Part shown: positions 43,128 to 51,578 of the stretch, piece after piece
Layout of the letters: every line of letters starts with the position of its first letter
Position numbering within the stretch: position 1 is the stretch's first letter
Source of the DNA: H111-94 sp034436045
Lineage (GTDB): Bacteria > Chloroflexota > Ktedonobacteria > Ktedonobacterales > Ktedonobacteraceae
Reading direction: 5' to 3'
NCBI GenBank assembly: GCA_034436045.1
Contig: DAOTVZ010000205.1
Location: forward strand, 13,979-77,978
Length of the DNA: 64,000 nt
Position numbers and translations under genes: made by a program
Notes under the pieces: generated by a model
The model's database searches: none
What the model saw: only the letters and a program-made list of their open reading frames with translations
What the model was told of the DNA's origin: nothing

Positions 43128-44717
43128 ATGATTGGGGAACAGCCAATGACCTTGCGGGATATCCATGTTCTGTATGACTTCTCTATTTACAATTGTAAGC
43201 ACTTCGGCCCCTATACGGCGTTGATCTATGACGATCAGCGCCAGACGCGCGCCTACACTAATGTCGAGGTGGCGCGTGAGGCCACGCAACTGGCGGTGGG
43301 TCTCAAGAAACTGGGTATCGAGAAGGGTGATCGCATCATCGTAATGATGCCCAATAGCCCCGAAGTGATTATCTCATATCAAGCGATAGCGCGCACCGGA
43401 GCGATCATTATTCCCGTCCTGCCTCTACTCAAAGGGCCGGAGGTGCATTATATTGCGCAGAACTCCGGCGCGAAGGCCATCATCACCAGCAGCATCCTGC
43501 TTCCTCTCCTGCAAGGCGCGCTGACCGATGTTCCCACCATGCAGTACATCATCGTCACCGATCTCGGCGGTGAGCAGGCCACTGAACGGCTCATCCCTTA
43601 CCGCGCTGTGGTGGCGAGCGGGGCCGACCATGCTGACAAGTACTTGCAAGAGCCAGAGAATCCGCCCACCAGCGATGATACTGCCATCATTCTCTATACC
43701 TCCGGCACCACCGGTCGCCCAAAGGGGGTGATGCTCTCGCACCGCAATCTCGTCTCGAATGCCACCGCCAACGGCGAAGCGGAGGAGGTCGATCCGACCC
43801 TCCCGCACGAGGTCACTCTGGCTGTGTTGCCTCTGGCACATGCCTACGGCATCCTGGTCTCTAACCTGGCCTATGTCAGTGGCTGGCAGGTCGTCATGCT
43901 GCCGCGTTTCGAGCCAACCGCTGTGCTATCGGCCATCGAACGCTACAGGGTAGTGGCCTTTGGCGGCGTACCGGCCATGTTTGTCGCGCTGCTGAACGCA
44001 CCCGATGCCGATAAATACGATACCAGCAGCCTGCAATGGTGCGGCAGCGGCTCGGCTCCTTTGCCGGTCGAGGTACTGAAAGCCTTTGAGCAGAAATTTC
44101 ACTGCGAGATCCGCGAGGGCTATGGACTCTCCGAGGGCACGACGGCCCTGACCACGCACCCGGCGGGCGTGCTACGCAAGCCCGGCTCGGTGGGCTTGCC
44201 ATTGCCAGGGGTAGAGATACGCATTGTCGATGAAAACGACAATCCTCTGCCCACAGGCGAAATCGGCGAGATTGTTTCACGTGGCCCCAACACCATGCAG
44301 GGCTACTTCAATATGCCGGAGGAGACGCAGGCCGCGTTGCGCAACGGCTGGCTGCATACCGGCGATATGGGCTACTTCGACGAAGATGGCTACCTGTATG
44401 TCGTCGAGCGCAAGAAGGACCTGATTATTCGCGGCGGCTTCAACATCTATCCGCGCGATGTTGAAGAGGTGCTGAATTCTCATCCCGCCGTCGTGGAAGC
44501 AGCGGTCGTGGGCGTGCCGTCGGAGCGCATGGGCGAGGAGGTCAAAGCCTATGTCGTCACACGCGCTCCGGTCGAGGCTGAGGAGCTAATGCTCTATTGC
44601 CGCGAGCGTCTTGCCAACTACAAGACGCCCAGCCAGATTGAATTTCTACCCGCATTACCACGTAATCCCATTGGTAAAATCGACAAGAAGGAGCTAAGGA
44701 AACGCCATGTCAATTGA
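43128..44717 (+). CDS. Long-chain acyl-CoA ligase (AMP-binding)
   Basis: 529 residues, adenylate-forming enzyme. P-loop motif ILYTSGTTGRPKGVMLSHRN, then GYGLSEGTTALTTHP, GWLHTGDMGYFDEDGYLYVVERKKDLIIRGGFNIYPRDVE and the C-terminal catalytic Lys in NPIGKIDKKEL. It activates a fatty or similar acid through acyl-AMP to acyl-CoA. The last 11 bases overlap the R2lox gene, which indicates translational coupling. ATG 43146 is an alternative start. Confidence 0.93.
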   Translation: MIGEQPMTLRDIHVLYDFSIYNCKHFGPYTALIYDDQRQTRAYTNVEVAREATQLAVGLKKLGIEKGDRIIVMMPNSPEVIISYQAIARTGAIIIPVLPLLKGPEVHYIAQNSGAKAIITSSILLPLLQGALTDVPTMQYIIVTDLGGEQATERLIPYRAVVASGADHADKYLQEPENPPTSDDTAIILYTSGTTGRPKGVMLSHRNLVSNATANGEAEEVDPTLPHEVTLAVLPLAHAYGILVSNLAYVSGWQVVMLPRFEPTAVLSAIERYRVVAFGGVPAMFVALLNAPDADKYDTSSLQWCGSGSAPLPVEVLKAFEQKFHCEIREGYGLSEGTTALTTHPAGVLRKPGSVGLPLPGVEIRIVDENDNPLPTGEIGEIVSRGPNTMQGYFNMPEETQAALRNGWLHTGDMGYFDEDGYLYVVERKKDLIIRGGFNIYPRDVEEVLNSHPAVVEAAVVGVPSERMGEEVKAYVVTRAPVEAEELMLYCRERLANYKTPSQIEFLPALPRNPIGKIDKKELRKRHVN

Positions 44718-45651
44718 TATGCCTATCGAGGATGCTTCCGTCTCACAATTGCAGCAGGTGCCAATTGATCGTGTGATGAGTATTATTGACGAGGGGTTGG
44801 TACACCTGCCGAGCTATCGTGAACTTTACTATCGCTGGGAACGCCAGCAGTGGATGACGCAGGACATCGACTTCTCGACCGACCGTCAACAGTGGCAAGC
44901 GATGAACGAGGAAGAAAAGAGAATGCGCCTGGGTGGCCTCTCGGCCTTCTTCAAAGGCGAGGAGTGCGTCACTAACACACTCGCGCCTTACGCCGTCGCC
45001 ATGCCCACAGACGAGATGCGCATCTTCCTCACCACGCAACTGGTAGACGAGGCGCGCCACACCGTCTTCTTCGAGCGTTTCTTCACAGAGGCACTCGGCA
45101 TCAACTATGGCCATCTGGAAGCTACACTCGGCGTCGTCGAGAAGAATATGAATCCCAAGACGCACTACCTGCTGGTCGATGCGCTCAACGATGTCTCAGA
45201 CCGCATCCGGCGCAATCCGTCCAGTATGGCCGACCTGATCGAGGGCGTCGTCCTCTATCACATCATCATCGAAGGTACGCTGGCGCTGGCCGGTCAACGC
45301 TCCATCCTGGAGGCATATCGCCAGATGAATATCTTTCCCGCCTTTCGCGGCGGCTTTACCGCCGTGGCGCGCGACGAATCGCGCCATGTCGTTTTCGGGG
45401 TGAAGTTCTTGCGTGATATGATTCAACAAGATGCGGCGAACGCGCACACGGTCTACGCGGCGGTCAACAAATACGCGCCCACTGCCATCGAAGGACTGAC
45501 ACCCATTCCAGAAGGCATCCAGATGATGCTGGAGCAGAAGATGGACCCCTGGCAGACACCGCGTTATGGGGCCGAGTCCCTGCGCAAGAAGTTGAAGGTC
45601 ATCGGCATCAGTATGGAGATACCGAGCGTCCCGCCGCCGCCAACATTCTAG
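44707..45651 (+). CDS. R2-like ligand-binding oxidase (R2lox), ferritin-like dimetal protein
   Basis: 314 residues. Ribonucleotide-reductase-R2-like four-helix bundle with metal ligands Glu85, Glu115, His118, Glu189, Glu224 and His227 (GEECV, DEARH, IIIEG, DESRH). The R2 radical tyrosine position (four after the first His) is Phe122. Val88 and Tyr184 occupy the places of the Val-Tyr ether cross-link known in R2lox. So it fits R2lox, a Mn/Fe oxidase that binds a long-chain fatty acid, rather than a nucleotide reductase subunit. Overlap with an acyl-CoA ligase supports lipid oxidation. Substrate unknown. Confidence 0.85.
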   Translation: MSIDMPIEDASVSQLQQVPIDRVMSIIDEGLVHLPSYRELYYRWERQQWMTQDIDFSTDRQQWQAMNEEEKRMRLGGLSAFFKGEECVTNTLAPYAVAMPTDEMRIFLTTQLVDEARHTVFFERFFTEALGINYGHLEATLGVVEKNMNPKTHYLLVDALNDVSDRIRRNPSSMADLIEGVVLYHIIIEGTLALAGQRSILEAYRQMNIFPAFRGGFTAVARDESRHVVFGVKFLRDMIQQDAANAHTVYAAVNKYAPTAIEGLTPIPEGIQMMLEQKMDPWQTPRYGAESLRKKLKVIGISMEIPSVPPPPTF

Positions 45652-45665
45652 CTGAGGAGTTGATT

Positions 45666-45944
45666 ATGGTATCGGCAGTGGTATTGATTAACGTGCAACG
45701 CGGAGAGGTGAACGAGACGGCGCAACGTCTGCTCGAAATCGAGGGCGTGGCCGAGGTCTATTCGGTCACGGGCGAATACGATCTCGTGGCCCTCTTGCGC
45801 TTGCAACACTACGAGGACCTGGCGGATGTGGTCACGAAACACATGGTCAAAATACCTGCCATCACGCGCACCAATACGCTGATGGCCTTCCAATGCTACT
45901 CTCGCGCCGATCTGCAACAGGCGTGGGACATCGGAGTGGAGTAG
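45666..45944 (+). CDS. Stand-alone Lrp/AsnC effector-binding (RAM) domain protein
   Basis: 92 residues from ATG 45666 (GAGGAG upstream). The whole protein is the ACT-like RAM domain: VVLINVQRGEVNETAQRLLEIEGVAEVYSVTGEYDLVALLRL, then TRTNTLMAF. There is no DNA-binding helix-turn-helix. Such proteins form ring oligomers that bind amino acids and may modulate Lrp-type regulators or enzymes. It follows R2lox by 14 bases in the same transcript. Confidence 0.88.
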   Translation: MVSAVVLINVQRGEVNETAQRLLEIEGVAEVYSVTGEYDLVALLRLQHYEDLADVVTKHMVKIPAITRTNTLMAFQCYSRADLQQAWDIGVE

Positions 45945-45951
45945 TATGTAT

Positions 45952-46012
45952 TGTCAGATAATCACGCTATAAGGATTGCACGCGACAATCTTTATAGCGT
46001 GATTATCTGACA
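45952..46012. terminator. 27-bp inverted repeat between convergent genes
   Basis: Arms 45952-45978 and 45986-46012 match with a single G-T mismatch and a 7-base loop. It lies 8 bases after the AsnC-domain stop and 24 before the stop of the convergent gene, so it probably ends both transcripts. Confidence 0.75.
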
Positions 46013-46035
46013 GTATATCAGTATGATCTACGCAA

Positions 46036-46341
46036 CTATGCGTTCTCAATCGTGGGGCCGCTGGTTGGAGCGGGATTGGGATGGCTCTGCTGCGTGCTGC
46101 CCTGGAAGGTCGCGTCGGCGAAATCGCCTTCCTGCGCTGGTCGCTTAAAGACGTAGTAGGCCGAGTTACCGGTGAGAGGCTGAATGCCGACCAGTTCCCA
46201 GCCATCTTTGCCCAGACCGTTGAGGTAGCGGCGCGCGAACGTACTGCGGCGTTCGTTGCCAATCAGTGTTTCTACGCCCTCGGAAGAGATGCGGCCACGA
46301 TAATCAATATACACAACCTTGTAGGCCCATTGTTGTGCCAT
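46036..46341 (-). CDS. DUF4177-like small protein
   Basis: 101 residues from ATG 46341 with AAAGGAG. The core reads WAYKVVYIDYRG, then LNGLGKDGWELVGIQPL and YYVFKRP, the two-strand-helix-strand pattern of DUF4177 proteins. The C-terminal 30 residues are Pro/Thr/Ser-rich and disordered. Function unknown; cytosolic. Confidence 0.75.
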   Translation of the reverse strand: MAQQWAYKVVYIDYRGRISSEGVETLIGNERRSTFARRYLNGLGKDGWELVGIQPLTGNSAYYVFKRPAQEGDFADATFQGSTQQSHPNPAPTSGPTIENA

Positions 46342-46688
46342 GCGGTGTACTCCTTTCTGCAAAGAGGCCGATAGGCCAGGAAGCTGGCCCGGCCTTGCTC
46401 TTGAGCCTTCACAGAGAAAGCCCCCAGACCATATCCGATGGTCTGGCCACCCATCTGTGTTCGCTCAACGTTATCTCGTTTGTCGTGCCTCGCAATGCAG
46501 ACTCTCGTCGCTGAACGGGCACCGACGGGTGAACGAGAGGGCATACCGGGTTCCACAATCAATATGCCGAACTCTCGCGGGTTCTCTCTGTTCAGGCTCG
46601 CCCTGCACTGTGTTAAGTATACCCATCCAGGATGTAAATAGCCCCGCCAGTCTGGCTAGTTTTTAGCCCGGAGCAAATAGCGAGGGCA
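46342..46688. other. Intergenic region with one hairpin
   Basis: 347 bases. A 9-bp hairpin (CCAGACCAT / ATGGTCTGG, 46424-46446) lacks a T-run. A second short one (ACCTGTC / GACAGGT) sits at 46691-46710, over the end of the small AT-rich ORF. No gene is supported. Confidence 0.4.
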
Positions 46689-46877
46689 CTACCTGTCAGT
46701 CTTGACAGGTACTTGCGACGAGCGAACAGCGTCGATAATTTTGCATTTACCCTGATCTTTTTCAATATTTACTACTTTATTGGGCAAATGTAAAATATTC
46801 TTTCGCTCATTTAAATAATATAAATAATTGTTTATGAGCTTGACATTCACTGATTTTCTATATAAAATTGTTTCCAT
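46689..46877 (-). CDS. AT-rich small protein divergent from the double-glycine peptide
   Basis: 62 residues from ATG 46877, supported by a strong AAGGAAGG. It reads METILYRKSVNVKLINNYLYYL and continues basic, rich in Asn, Lys, Ile and Tyr. The DNA of this ORF is far more AT-rich than the surroundings, which suggests recent transfer. No family or membrane span is recognised. Its position, head-to-head with a putative bacteriocin-type precursor and 99 bases away, makes an immunity or regulatory role conceivable (inference only). Confidence 0.45.
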   Translation of the reverse strand: METILYRKSVNVKLINNYLYYLNERKNILHLPNKVVNIEKDQGKCKIIDAVRSSQVPVKTDR

Positions 46878-46976
46878 CAAAGGTTCCTTCCTTGTTGAAG
46901 AGCCGGAGAGAAAACATTTATAGTTTATATAAAGCATCAACTCTCATAGAGAGCAAGAGAAAGGAAGCAAGCAAAC

Positions 46977-47207
46977 ATGCGTGGGAAATTGAACATACAA
47001 ATGATAGAACTTACGGATGAGGAAATGGCGCAGGTAGTTGGGGGTGAGTTCGCCTGGGATGGTATGGGCGCTTTTGGTCTCGGCTTGCCGTTGATTGGCG
47101 CTCCATTCGTGAGTCCATTGCTAGCAGCCTGTGGCGTCGTCGGCGTACCGACGATTCTGCCGACCCCCTTCATTCCAACGCCCTTCACTGGCTGTTTTGT
47201 CTGCTAG
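46977..47207 (+). CDS. Double-glycine-leader precursor peptide, second copy of the leader type
   Basis: 76 residues. Leader MRGKLNIQMIELTDEEMAQVVGG (given here as 1-23), then a core of 53 residues: EFAWDGMGAFGLGLPLIGAP, hydrophobic and Gly/Pro-rich, ending FTGCFVC with three cysteines in total. Cleavage after Gly-Gly by a C39 exporter is predicted. AAGGAAG at 46961-46967 is a suitable RBS, and a perfect 13-bp terminator follows the gene. The leader resembles that of the peptide at 204, but the cores differ. No exporter or modifying enzyme is nearby. Confidence 0.72.
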   Translation: MRGKLNIQMIELTDEEMAQVVGGEFAWDGMGAFGLGLPLIGAPFVSPLLAACGVVGVPTILPTPFIPTPFTGCFVC

Positions 47208-47290
47208 AGTCCTCACCGGCTAACACAACGGCGCAACTATGACACTCGTAAGAATGTAAATAGTTATACTTTTGCCGACGGAATATTCTC

Positions 47291-47334
47291 CCACGCCACC
47301 CGCGACTTCCTGTAGCGGGTGGCGTGGTTTGTCT
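47291..47334 (+). terminator. Intrinsic terminator after the peptide gene
   Basis: A perfect 13-bp GC-rich stem (CCACGCCACCCGC, 11-base loop, GCGGGTGGCGTGG) followed by TTTGTCTTCT. It also faces the end of the convergent transglycosylase gene. Confidence 0.9.
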
Positions 47335-47336
47335 TC

Positions 47337-48080
47337 TCAAATGCCCAGGATCACGGCGATATAACTGCGGGTCTCAGAGGGAATACATTGCATCCAGTAG
47401 TCGCCGCAATAATAGGTAGCTCTATAGACGGTGCCTGGACCGGCATTGTAGGCTGTCAGCGCCTCGGCGTAACCGCCGTACTGGCGTAGGTAGCTCGCCA
47501 TCAGGTGCGCGGCTCCCCAGAGCGACTGTTGCGGATTCCAGGGATTGATGCCGAGCGAGGCCGCTGTAGCCGGTTCAAATTGCGCGATACCGATGGCTCC
47601 GGCGTATGAGACAACATAGGGCTGGAAGCCACTCTCCTCATTGATCTGACGCACGAAGATATCCGGCGAAATACCTGCGGCAAGGGCATCCTGACGGGCC
47701 AGTAAGACGTAGTAGTTCTGTGCGGGCAGGCTGGTGCCGATACCGCTGTAGCCGCCCTGAGTAGTGCTGGGCGAGGGAATACAGATGCGCTGCGCCGGAA
47801 AGATAAGATTAGGGTTGGCGATGTGATTGTAACTGGCGAGCGTCTGCACAGTGCTGTGGTAGCGATAGGCGATGCCGCTGAGTGTGTCGCCCCAGCGCAC
47901 AAAATAGGTCTGGTTGCCAGTCGGGCACGCGCCTTGTGCGAAGCTGCGTATGCCAAAGAGCGAGCCACCCAGCGCACCCGTACCGACCAGTACGAACACG
48001 GCGACGAGCAACAGGTGACGCCCCATGTAACGCCAGAACGGTACGACACGTTGCCTGAGCGCGTTGTAAAAAGATGTCAT
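47337..48080 (-). CDS. LysM and lytic-transglycosylase (SLT) domain exported protein
   Basis: 247 residues from ATG 48080 (AAAGGA ten bases upstream). One N-terminal membrane segment (HLLLVAVFVLVGTGALGG) is followed by a LysM peptidoglycan-binding domain (YFVRWGDTLSGIAYRYHSTVQTLASYNHIANPNLIFPAQ). The SLT domain has catalytic Glu in QINEESGF and AYAGAIGIAQFEPATAASLG-like SYAGAIGIAQF, then YNAGPGTVYRA. It cleaves peptidoglycan glycan strands outside the membrane. Confidence 0.9.
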   Translation of the reverse strand: MTSFYNALRQRVVPFWRYMGRHLLLVAVFVLVGTGALGGSLFGIRSFAQGACPTGNQTYFVRWGDTLSGIAYRYHSTVQTLASYNHIANPNLIFPAQRICIPSPSTTQGGYSGIGTSLPAQNYYVLLARQDALAAGISPDIFVRQINEESGFQPYVVSYAGAIGIAQFEPATAASLGINPWNPQQSLWGAAHLMASYLRQYGGYAEALTAYNAGPGTVYRATYYCGDYWMQCIPSETRSYIAVILGI

Positions 48081-48402
48081 CCAGCAAATCCTTTCTTTTT
48101 GTATTGCACAGTTAAGCCTGACGATTGCCCATGCAGGCAAAGTCATTAGAAAATACCTGAACGCTGGTATTGTTGGGGTAGGTTAGTACTTTTGTCTCAC
48201 CCTTTGGCCTGAGTAGAGCTACTCCTGAACAAAAGAGCTTTTTTTAAATTCATCGAACCTTTGTACCATCTCCTCTTGACTATCAGGCAGGGTGTGTTAT
48301 ACTTAGCAAGAAGAAAATTTGTTCTAATGGTGGTAACCAGGTTATCACAAAGTAAAAGCCGACAGCGAAATTTGCTCTCATCCCCCGGAAAGGAGTATCG
48401 TC
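48081..48402. other. Divergent intergenic region
   Basis: 322 bases between the transglycosylase and the membrane-protein gene. It holds the promoter at 48276-48303 for the plus-strand gene; nothing else is recognised. Confidence 0.45.
48276..48303 (+). promoter_or_regulatory. Sigma-70 promoter
   Basis: TTGACT, a 16-base spacer and TATACT, with TGT just before the -10 (extended). It lies 100 bases upstream of the gene at 48403. Confidence 0.65.
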
Positions 48403-49119
48403 ATGGGAACTACGCAGGTGCGCAGGCCCTCTCAGCCCATTCGGCGCGACGCCATCGACGACGAGGACGCCATCTATGATACCCGTCCTCATACCAGCAC
48501 ACGCCGCTATCGACCCGGCACGTCTTCCACGAAGGGCGTAGCGGCTCTCTCAAAGCCTGGCAAACCTGGCCACTCTGATGCGCAGGACTCTCTCTCATCC
48601 GGCGTGCGCCGCCGCAGCCTGACCACCGCACCGCCGCGCACCAATGGCGTTGTCTCCAGTGCGATTACAACAATTCGAACTGAGGAGCTGGTCCGCCTGC
48701 GCCGTTCACCCTGGCTCTATGTCGTGGGCGGCATGCTCATCATGGTCTTCTTCATCCTGGCTATTATCAGTTTCAGCGCGTGGTGGACGAATATGCAGAA
48801 TGACCTGCGTTATGGCTATCCGCGTACCTATCAATTCGATGCGGTGGTTGGTCACGAAGATAGCGCTGCTCACCCCACACACTTTATCTTGCTCAACCTG
48901 CATGGCCATATCGAGATCGTTGAAATGCCCGGCGGCAACGCTGCACTCACCCGCATCTATAGCGGCCCCACGCTCTATGGTCCCAATAGCGATCTCATCC
49001 CCGTGACCGGCGAGGTACGTGCCGTCAAAGGGGGCAAACCTGAGCTGATTCTGCATGTGCAGGGCCAGCAGATCATTTTTGTTAATGACGGAAAAACATT
49101 TCATTTACAATCATCATAG
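48403..49119 (+). CDS. Single-span membrane protein of unknown function
   Basis: 238 residues. A long basic, Ser/Thr/Arg-rich disordered cytoplasmic part (1-100) precedes one transmembrane helix (LYVVGGMLIMVFFILAIISF). The outer domain of about 110 residues is beta-rich (TYQFDAVVGHEDSAAHPTHFILLNLHGHIEIVEMPGG, then ELILHVQGQQIIFVNDG). AAAGGAG precedes ATG 48403. No family recognised. It is followed by two exported proteins of unknown function on the same strand, which suggests an envelope-related neighbourhood. Confidence 0.75.
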   Translation: MGTTQVRRPSQPIRRDAIDDEDAIYDTRPHTSTRRYRPGTSSTKGVAALSKPGKPGHSDAQDSLSSGVRRRSLTTAPPRTNGVVSSAITTIRTEELVRLRRSPWLYVVGGMLIMVFFILAIISFSAWWTNMQNDLRYGYPRTYQFDAVVGHEDSAAHPTHFILLNLHGHIEIVEMPGGNAALTRIYSGPTLYGPNSDLIPVTGEVRAVKGGKPELILHVQGQQIIFVNDGKTFHLQSS

Positions 49120-49273
49120 ACAATTATTGAACAAAGATTTAGCTTATCTTGAGACTTTCTTGAGCCAATCCAGGTAAGATACCCTTCGTAGGGGGAAAGC
49201 AACGTGGGAACACCAATAACTCTGTACTAGAGTGTGTTCCCACTCCCCACATTTTCTGAAGAGGAGAGAAGGA

Positions 49274-49642
49274 ATGACCTGGATAACTTTTCATCGCTCA
49301 CGCGGCATCTCACTATTTCTTCTAGCCGCATTAGCACTATTAGCCTTGATGTTCACTCTGTCGGCCTGCGGCACCGGCGCGCAGAACGTCAATAGCCTCA
49401 GCAACTCGCTCTCAACCACCAGCATTACACAACATCATCGGCATGGTTCAAACAATGGTGGCAGTGTTACCAGCGTGACGAACCAGCAAGGCTCATCCTC
49501 AACCAGTATAACTAATGCTCAGCAATCGGTGCAGAGTATGAAGCAGCAGGTGCAGAATATGCTCAACGAGCTAGATGCATCCAACAATGATGCGCAAAAT
49601 AGCGCCAATCAGGCGACGCAAGACAATCAGCAGATACCATAA
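49274..49642 (+). CDS. Small lipoprotein of unknown function
   Basis: 122 residues from ATG 49274 (GAGGAGAGAAGGA). The signal peptide ends in lipobox LSAC-GTG, so it is lipid-anchored. The mature part is low-complexity, rich in Ser, Asn, Gln and Thr, with a helical segment MKQQVQNMLNELDASNNDAQN. It precedes another exported helical protein by 68 bases and may be co-expressed with it. Confidence 0.75.
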   Translation: MTWITFHRSRGISLFLLAALALLALMFTLSACGTGAQNVNSLSNSLSTTSITQHHRHGSNNGGSVTSVTNQQGSSSTSITNAQQSVQSMKQQVQNMLNELDASNNDAQNSANQATQDNQQIP

Positions 49643-49710
49643 CGAACCACAGCAAAGAGTGACTCTTTGACACTATCACCTTATTAAAGAATTAAGAGGG
49701 AGAACGCGAT

Positions 49711-50460
49711 ATGAAATATCTATTGGCACACCTTTTGCGACATGTACGTCGTTTTACATTGCCCGTACTGGTTGGTCTGTTGGTATCTGGTTTCGCCCTT
49801 CCGGCAACCACTCAGGCCGCCTCGGTTTATAGCGCCGCGTGTGGCAACAACCTTTCATGCGTAATCAATTTCGGAAATCAGCAGATTCAGGCACGCCTCA
49901 ACGCACTGAATACGTTGAACGGTCGCATTAACTACTGGCAAGGCAAAGGTGCTCTCACCGATACCCAGGTCAGCACTTTGCAGGCCGACGTCTCCAACAA
50001 CGAAAATGGCCTCGGCGCGCTACAAAAGCAACTCGATGCCGAGACGAATATTCAGAACGCACGCCAGGATGTGCGCAACCTCTATTATCAATTTCGTATC
50101 TACGCAGTGGTGCTACCACGTGATTACCGCACTATCCACGCCGACATTGCCGGAAACATCGCTATGAAGTTACAGAGTATGGAGAGTGATTTACAAAATG
50201 ACATCAATGCCGCCCCTGCCGGTGAACAACAACAACTTATGTCGTATTACAATAACTTCGTACAAGAGGTGAGCGATGCCGCCAGCGATGTGCAAACGGC
50301 GCAAAACGAATTGCCTATGCTGACTCCCACCAGTTTCAACAATAACGCCGCCAGTTACAAAACCACTCTGGCCAGCGTAACCAGTGCCGATCAGAATGCG
50401 CACAAAGAGCTACATCAAGCTGGCTATGACCTCAACCAGATTGAGAAGGTGCTGGGCTAA
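49711..50460 (+). CDS. Secreted helical protein of unknown function
   Basis: 249 residues. A typical signal peptide ends near ALPATTQAA. The mature protein is predicted almost wholly helical or coiled-coil (QIQARLNALNTLNGRINYWQ, LQADVSNNENGLGALQKQLD) with two cysteines (SAACGNNLSCV) that may form a disulphide. No catalytic motif is seen. It is probably a structural or surface protein paired with the preceding lipoprotein. Confidence 0.75.
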   Translation: MKYLLAHLLRHVRRFTLPVLVGLLVSGFALPATTQAASVYSAACGNNLSCVINFGNQQIQARLNALNTLNGRINYWQGKGALTDTQVSTLQADVSNNENGLGALQKQLDAETNIQNARQDVRNLYYQFRIYAVVLPRDYRTIHADIAGNIAMKLQSMESDLQNDINAAPAGEQQQLMSYYNNFVQEVSDAASDVQTAQNELPMLTPTSFNNNAASYKTTLASVTSADQNAHKELHQAGYDLNQIEKVLG

Positions 50461-50883
50461 GCAGGTAAAGAGAGCCTCGCCCGATGGCCATAAAAAGGCG
50501 ACCGCACAACGCGGTCGCCTCTGCGTAATGATTCCCCCTCCTAATTTCCCCCTGGTAAGTTTATTCACAAATATGGCGCTCTTCCCATCCTCTCCGCCAT
50601 CTTCCCCATGAGCGTGTGCAGTGAGTGACCACCCTTTCCACCTGCTCTCCCACCAGAACAGCCAACCCGCTCCCTGACCACGCGCAACCCGGCCTCGACC
50701 TTGCCCATCCCTCTCTACATATCCTCACCGATAGGTCTTGTTCAGCCCTGCCACCTCACGCTGCTGTTCCTGTCCTCTCTGCTGGTAATACTATATCATG
50801 CTGTTATGACGAAACCGTGAACACTCTTCCGAATTGTATGAATAAATTTTCACCCCGGTGGGATAGGAGGTTCCGTAAAAAGA
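50461..50883. other. Intergenic region between convergent genes
   Basis: 423 bases. Apart from the hairpin at 50496-50520 it shows a C-rich stretch (50530-50770) and no credible gene. Confidence 0.45.
50491..50520 (-). terminator. Intrinsic terminator hairpin
   Basis: A perfect 10-bp stem AGGCGACCGC-acaac-GCGGTCGCCT. The T-run (TTTTTA) is on the minus strand, so it suits transcripts coming from the transaldolase side, though the stem can also end the plus-strand gene. Confidence 0.65.
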
Positions 50884-51573
50884 TTACAGTTTGTTCATTT
50901 TTTGCCAATCCTGCGCAAACTTATCTACCGCCTGCTCGCTGAGTGGGTCGCGTACCATGTCCAGCAGCACATTGGGGGTGATCGTCAGGTCGTGCGCGCC
51001 CGCCAGCAGCGCGGCGGCGACCTCTGCCGGTGTCTTGAGGCTGGCGACCAGCAGGCGCGTTTCCTGAACGGCGGCAGTAGGTACCGTAGCCTGGTGCTGC
51101 GCGATCAGTTGTACCATCTGTGTCACCCGCTGGCTGGCATTAATGCCAGAGCGCTCCAGGCGATTAAAATACGGGATAAGATAGTCTGCTCCCGCCTGCA
51201 AGGCACAATAGGTCTGAGCAAGGGAAGTCACAGCGGTAAAGGCCACACGATGTTGCTGGTGTTTGAGCTGTATGGCAACCTTGAGACCAACCTGGGTCAT
51301 GGGAATTTTAGGAATCACGCGCTGGGGAGCGACCTGAATGTAGGTTAGCGCCTCTCGGAGCATCTCTTGCTCCGTAAGAGCGCCTGGTTGGATGAAGATC
51401 GTACCTTCCACCTGCTCCAGCAGTGTTTGCAGCAGGGAAAGCGGACTGAGTTTTTGCCCCTGCTCACGTGCCGCCAGCATGATGCTCGGATTCATGGTTA
51501 CACCGGCGAGGGGTACCGCTTGCGCGGCTTCTATGATATGATGAAGGTATGCACAATCAACATAGAGGGCCAT
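50884..51573 (-). CDS. Transaldolase/fructose-6-phosphate aldolase-like protein
   Basis: 229 residues, class I aldolase TIM barrel: GVTMNPSIMLA at the start, VIPKIPMTQVGLKVA with the Schiff-base Lys, TAVTSLAQTYCALQAGADYLIPYFNRLE, and the late HDLTITPNVLLDMV. It has the short length of fructose-6-phosphate aldolase/TalC enzymes, which exchange dihydroxyacetone units. Its ATG is only 5 bases from the ATG of the divergent methyltransferase, and the GGAG of its RBS lies inside that gene. Confidence 0.87.
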   Translation of the reverse strand: MALYVDCAYLHHIIEAAQAVPLAGVTMNPSIMLAAREQGQKLSPLSLLQTLLEQVEGTIFIQPGALTEQEMLREALTYIQVAPQRVIPKIPMTQVGLKVAIQLKHQQHRVAFTAVTSLAQTYCALQAGADYLIPYFNRLERSGINASQRVTQMVQLIAQHQATVPTAAVQETRLLVASLKTPAEVAAALLAGAHDLTITPNVLLDMVRDPLSEQAVDKFAQDWQKMNKL

Positions 51574-51578
51574 AAGTC

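Noticed and set aside
44273..44288. Eighth parS site inside the acyl-CoA ligase gene
   Set aside because: Only the left half matches (12 of 16 bases overall); too degenerate to count.
44707..45651. Class I ribonucleotide reductase small subunit
   Set aside because: The radical tyrosine position is Phe, the R2lox Val/Tyr pair is present, and no large subunit gene is nearby.
50625..50942. 105-residue ORF between convergent genes
   Set aside because: Low-complexity Pro/Ser/Thr translation, no RBS, and it overlaps the end of the transaldolase gene.
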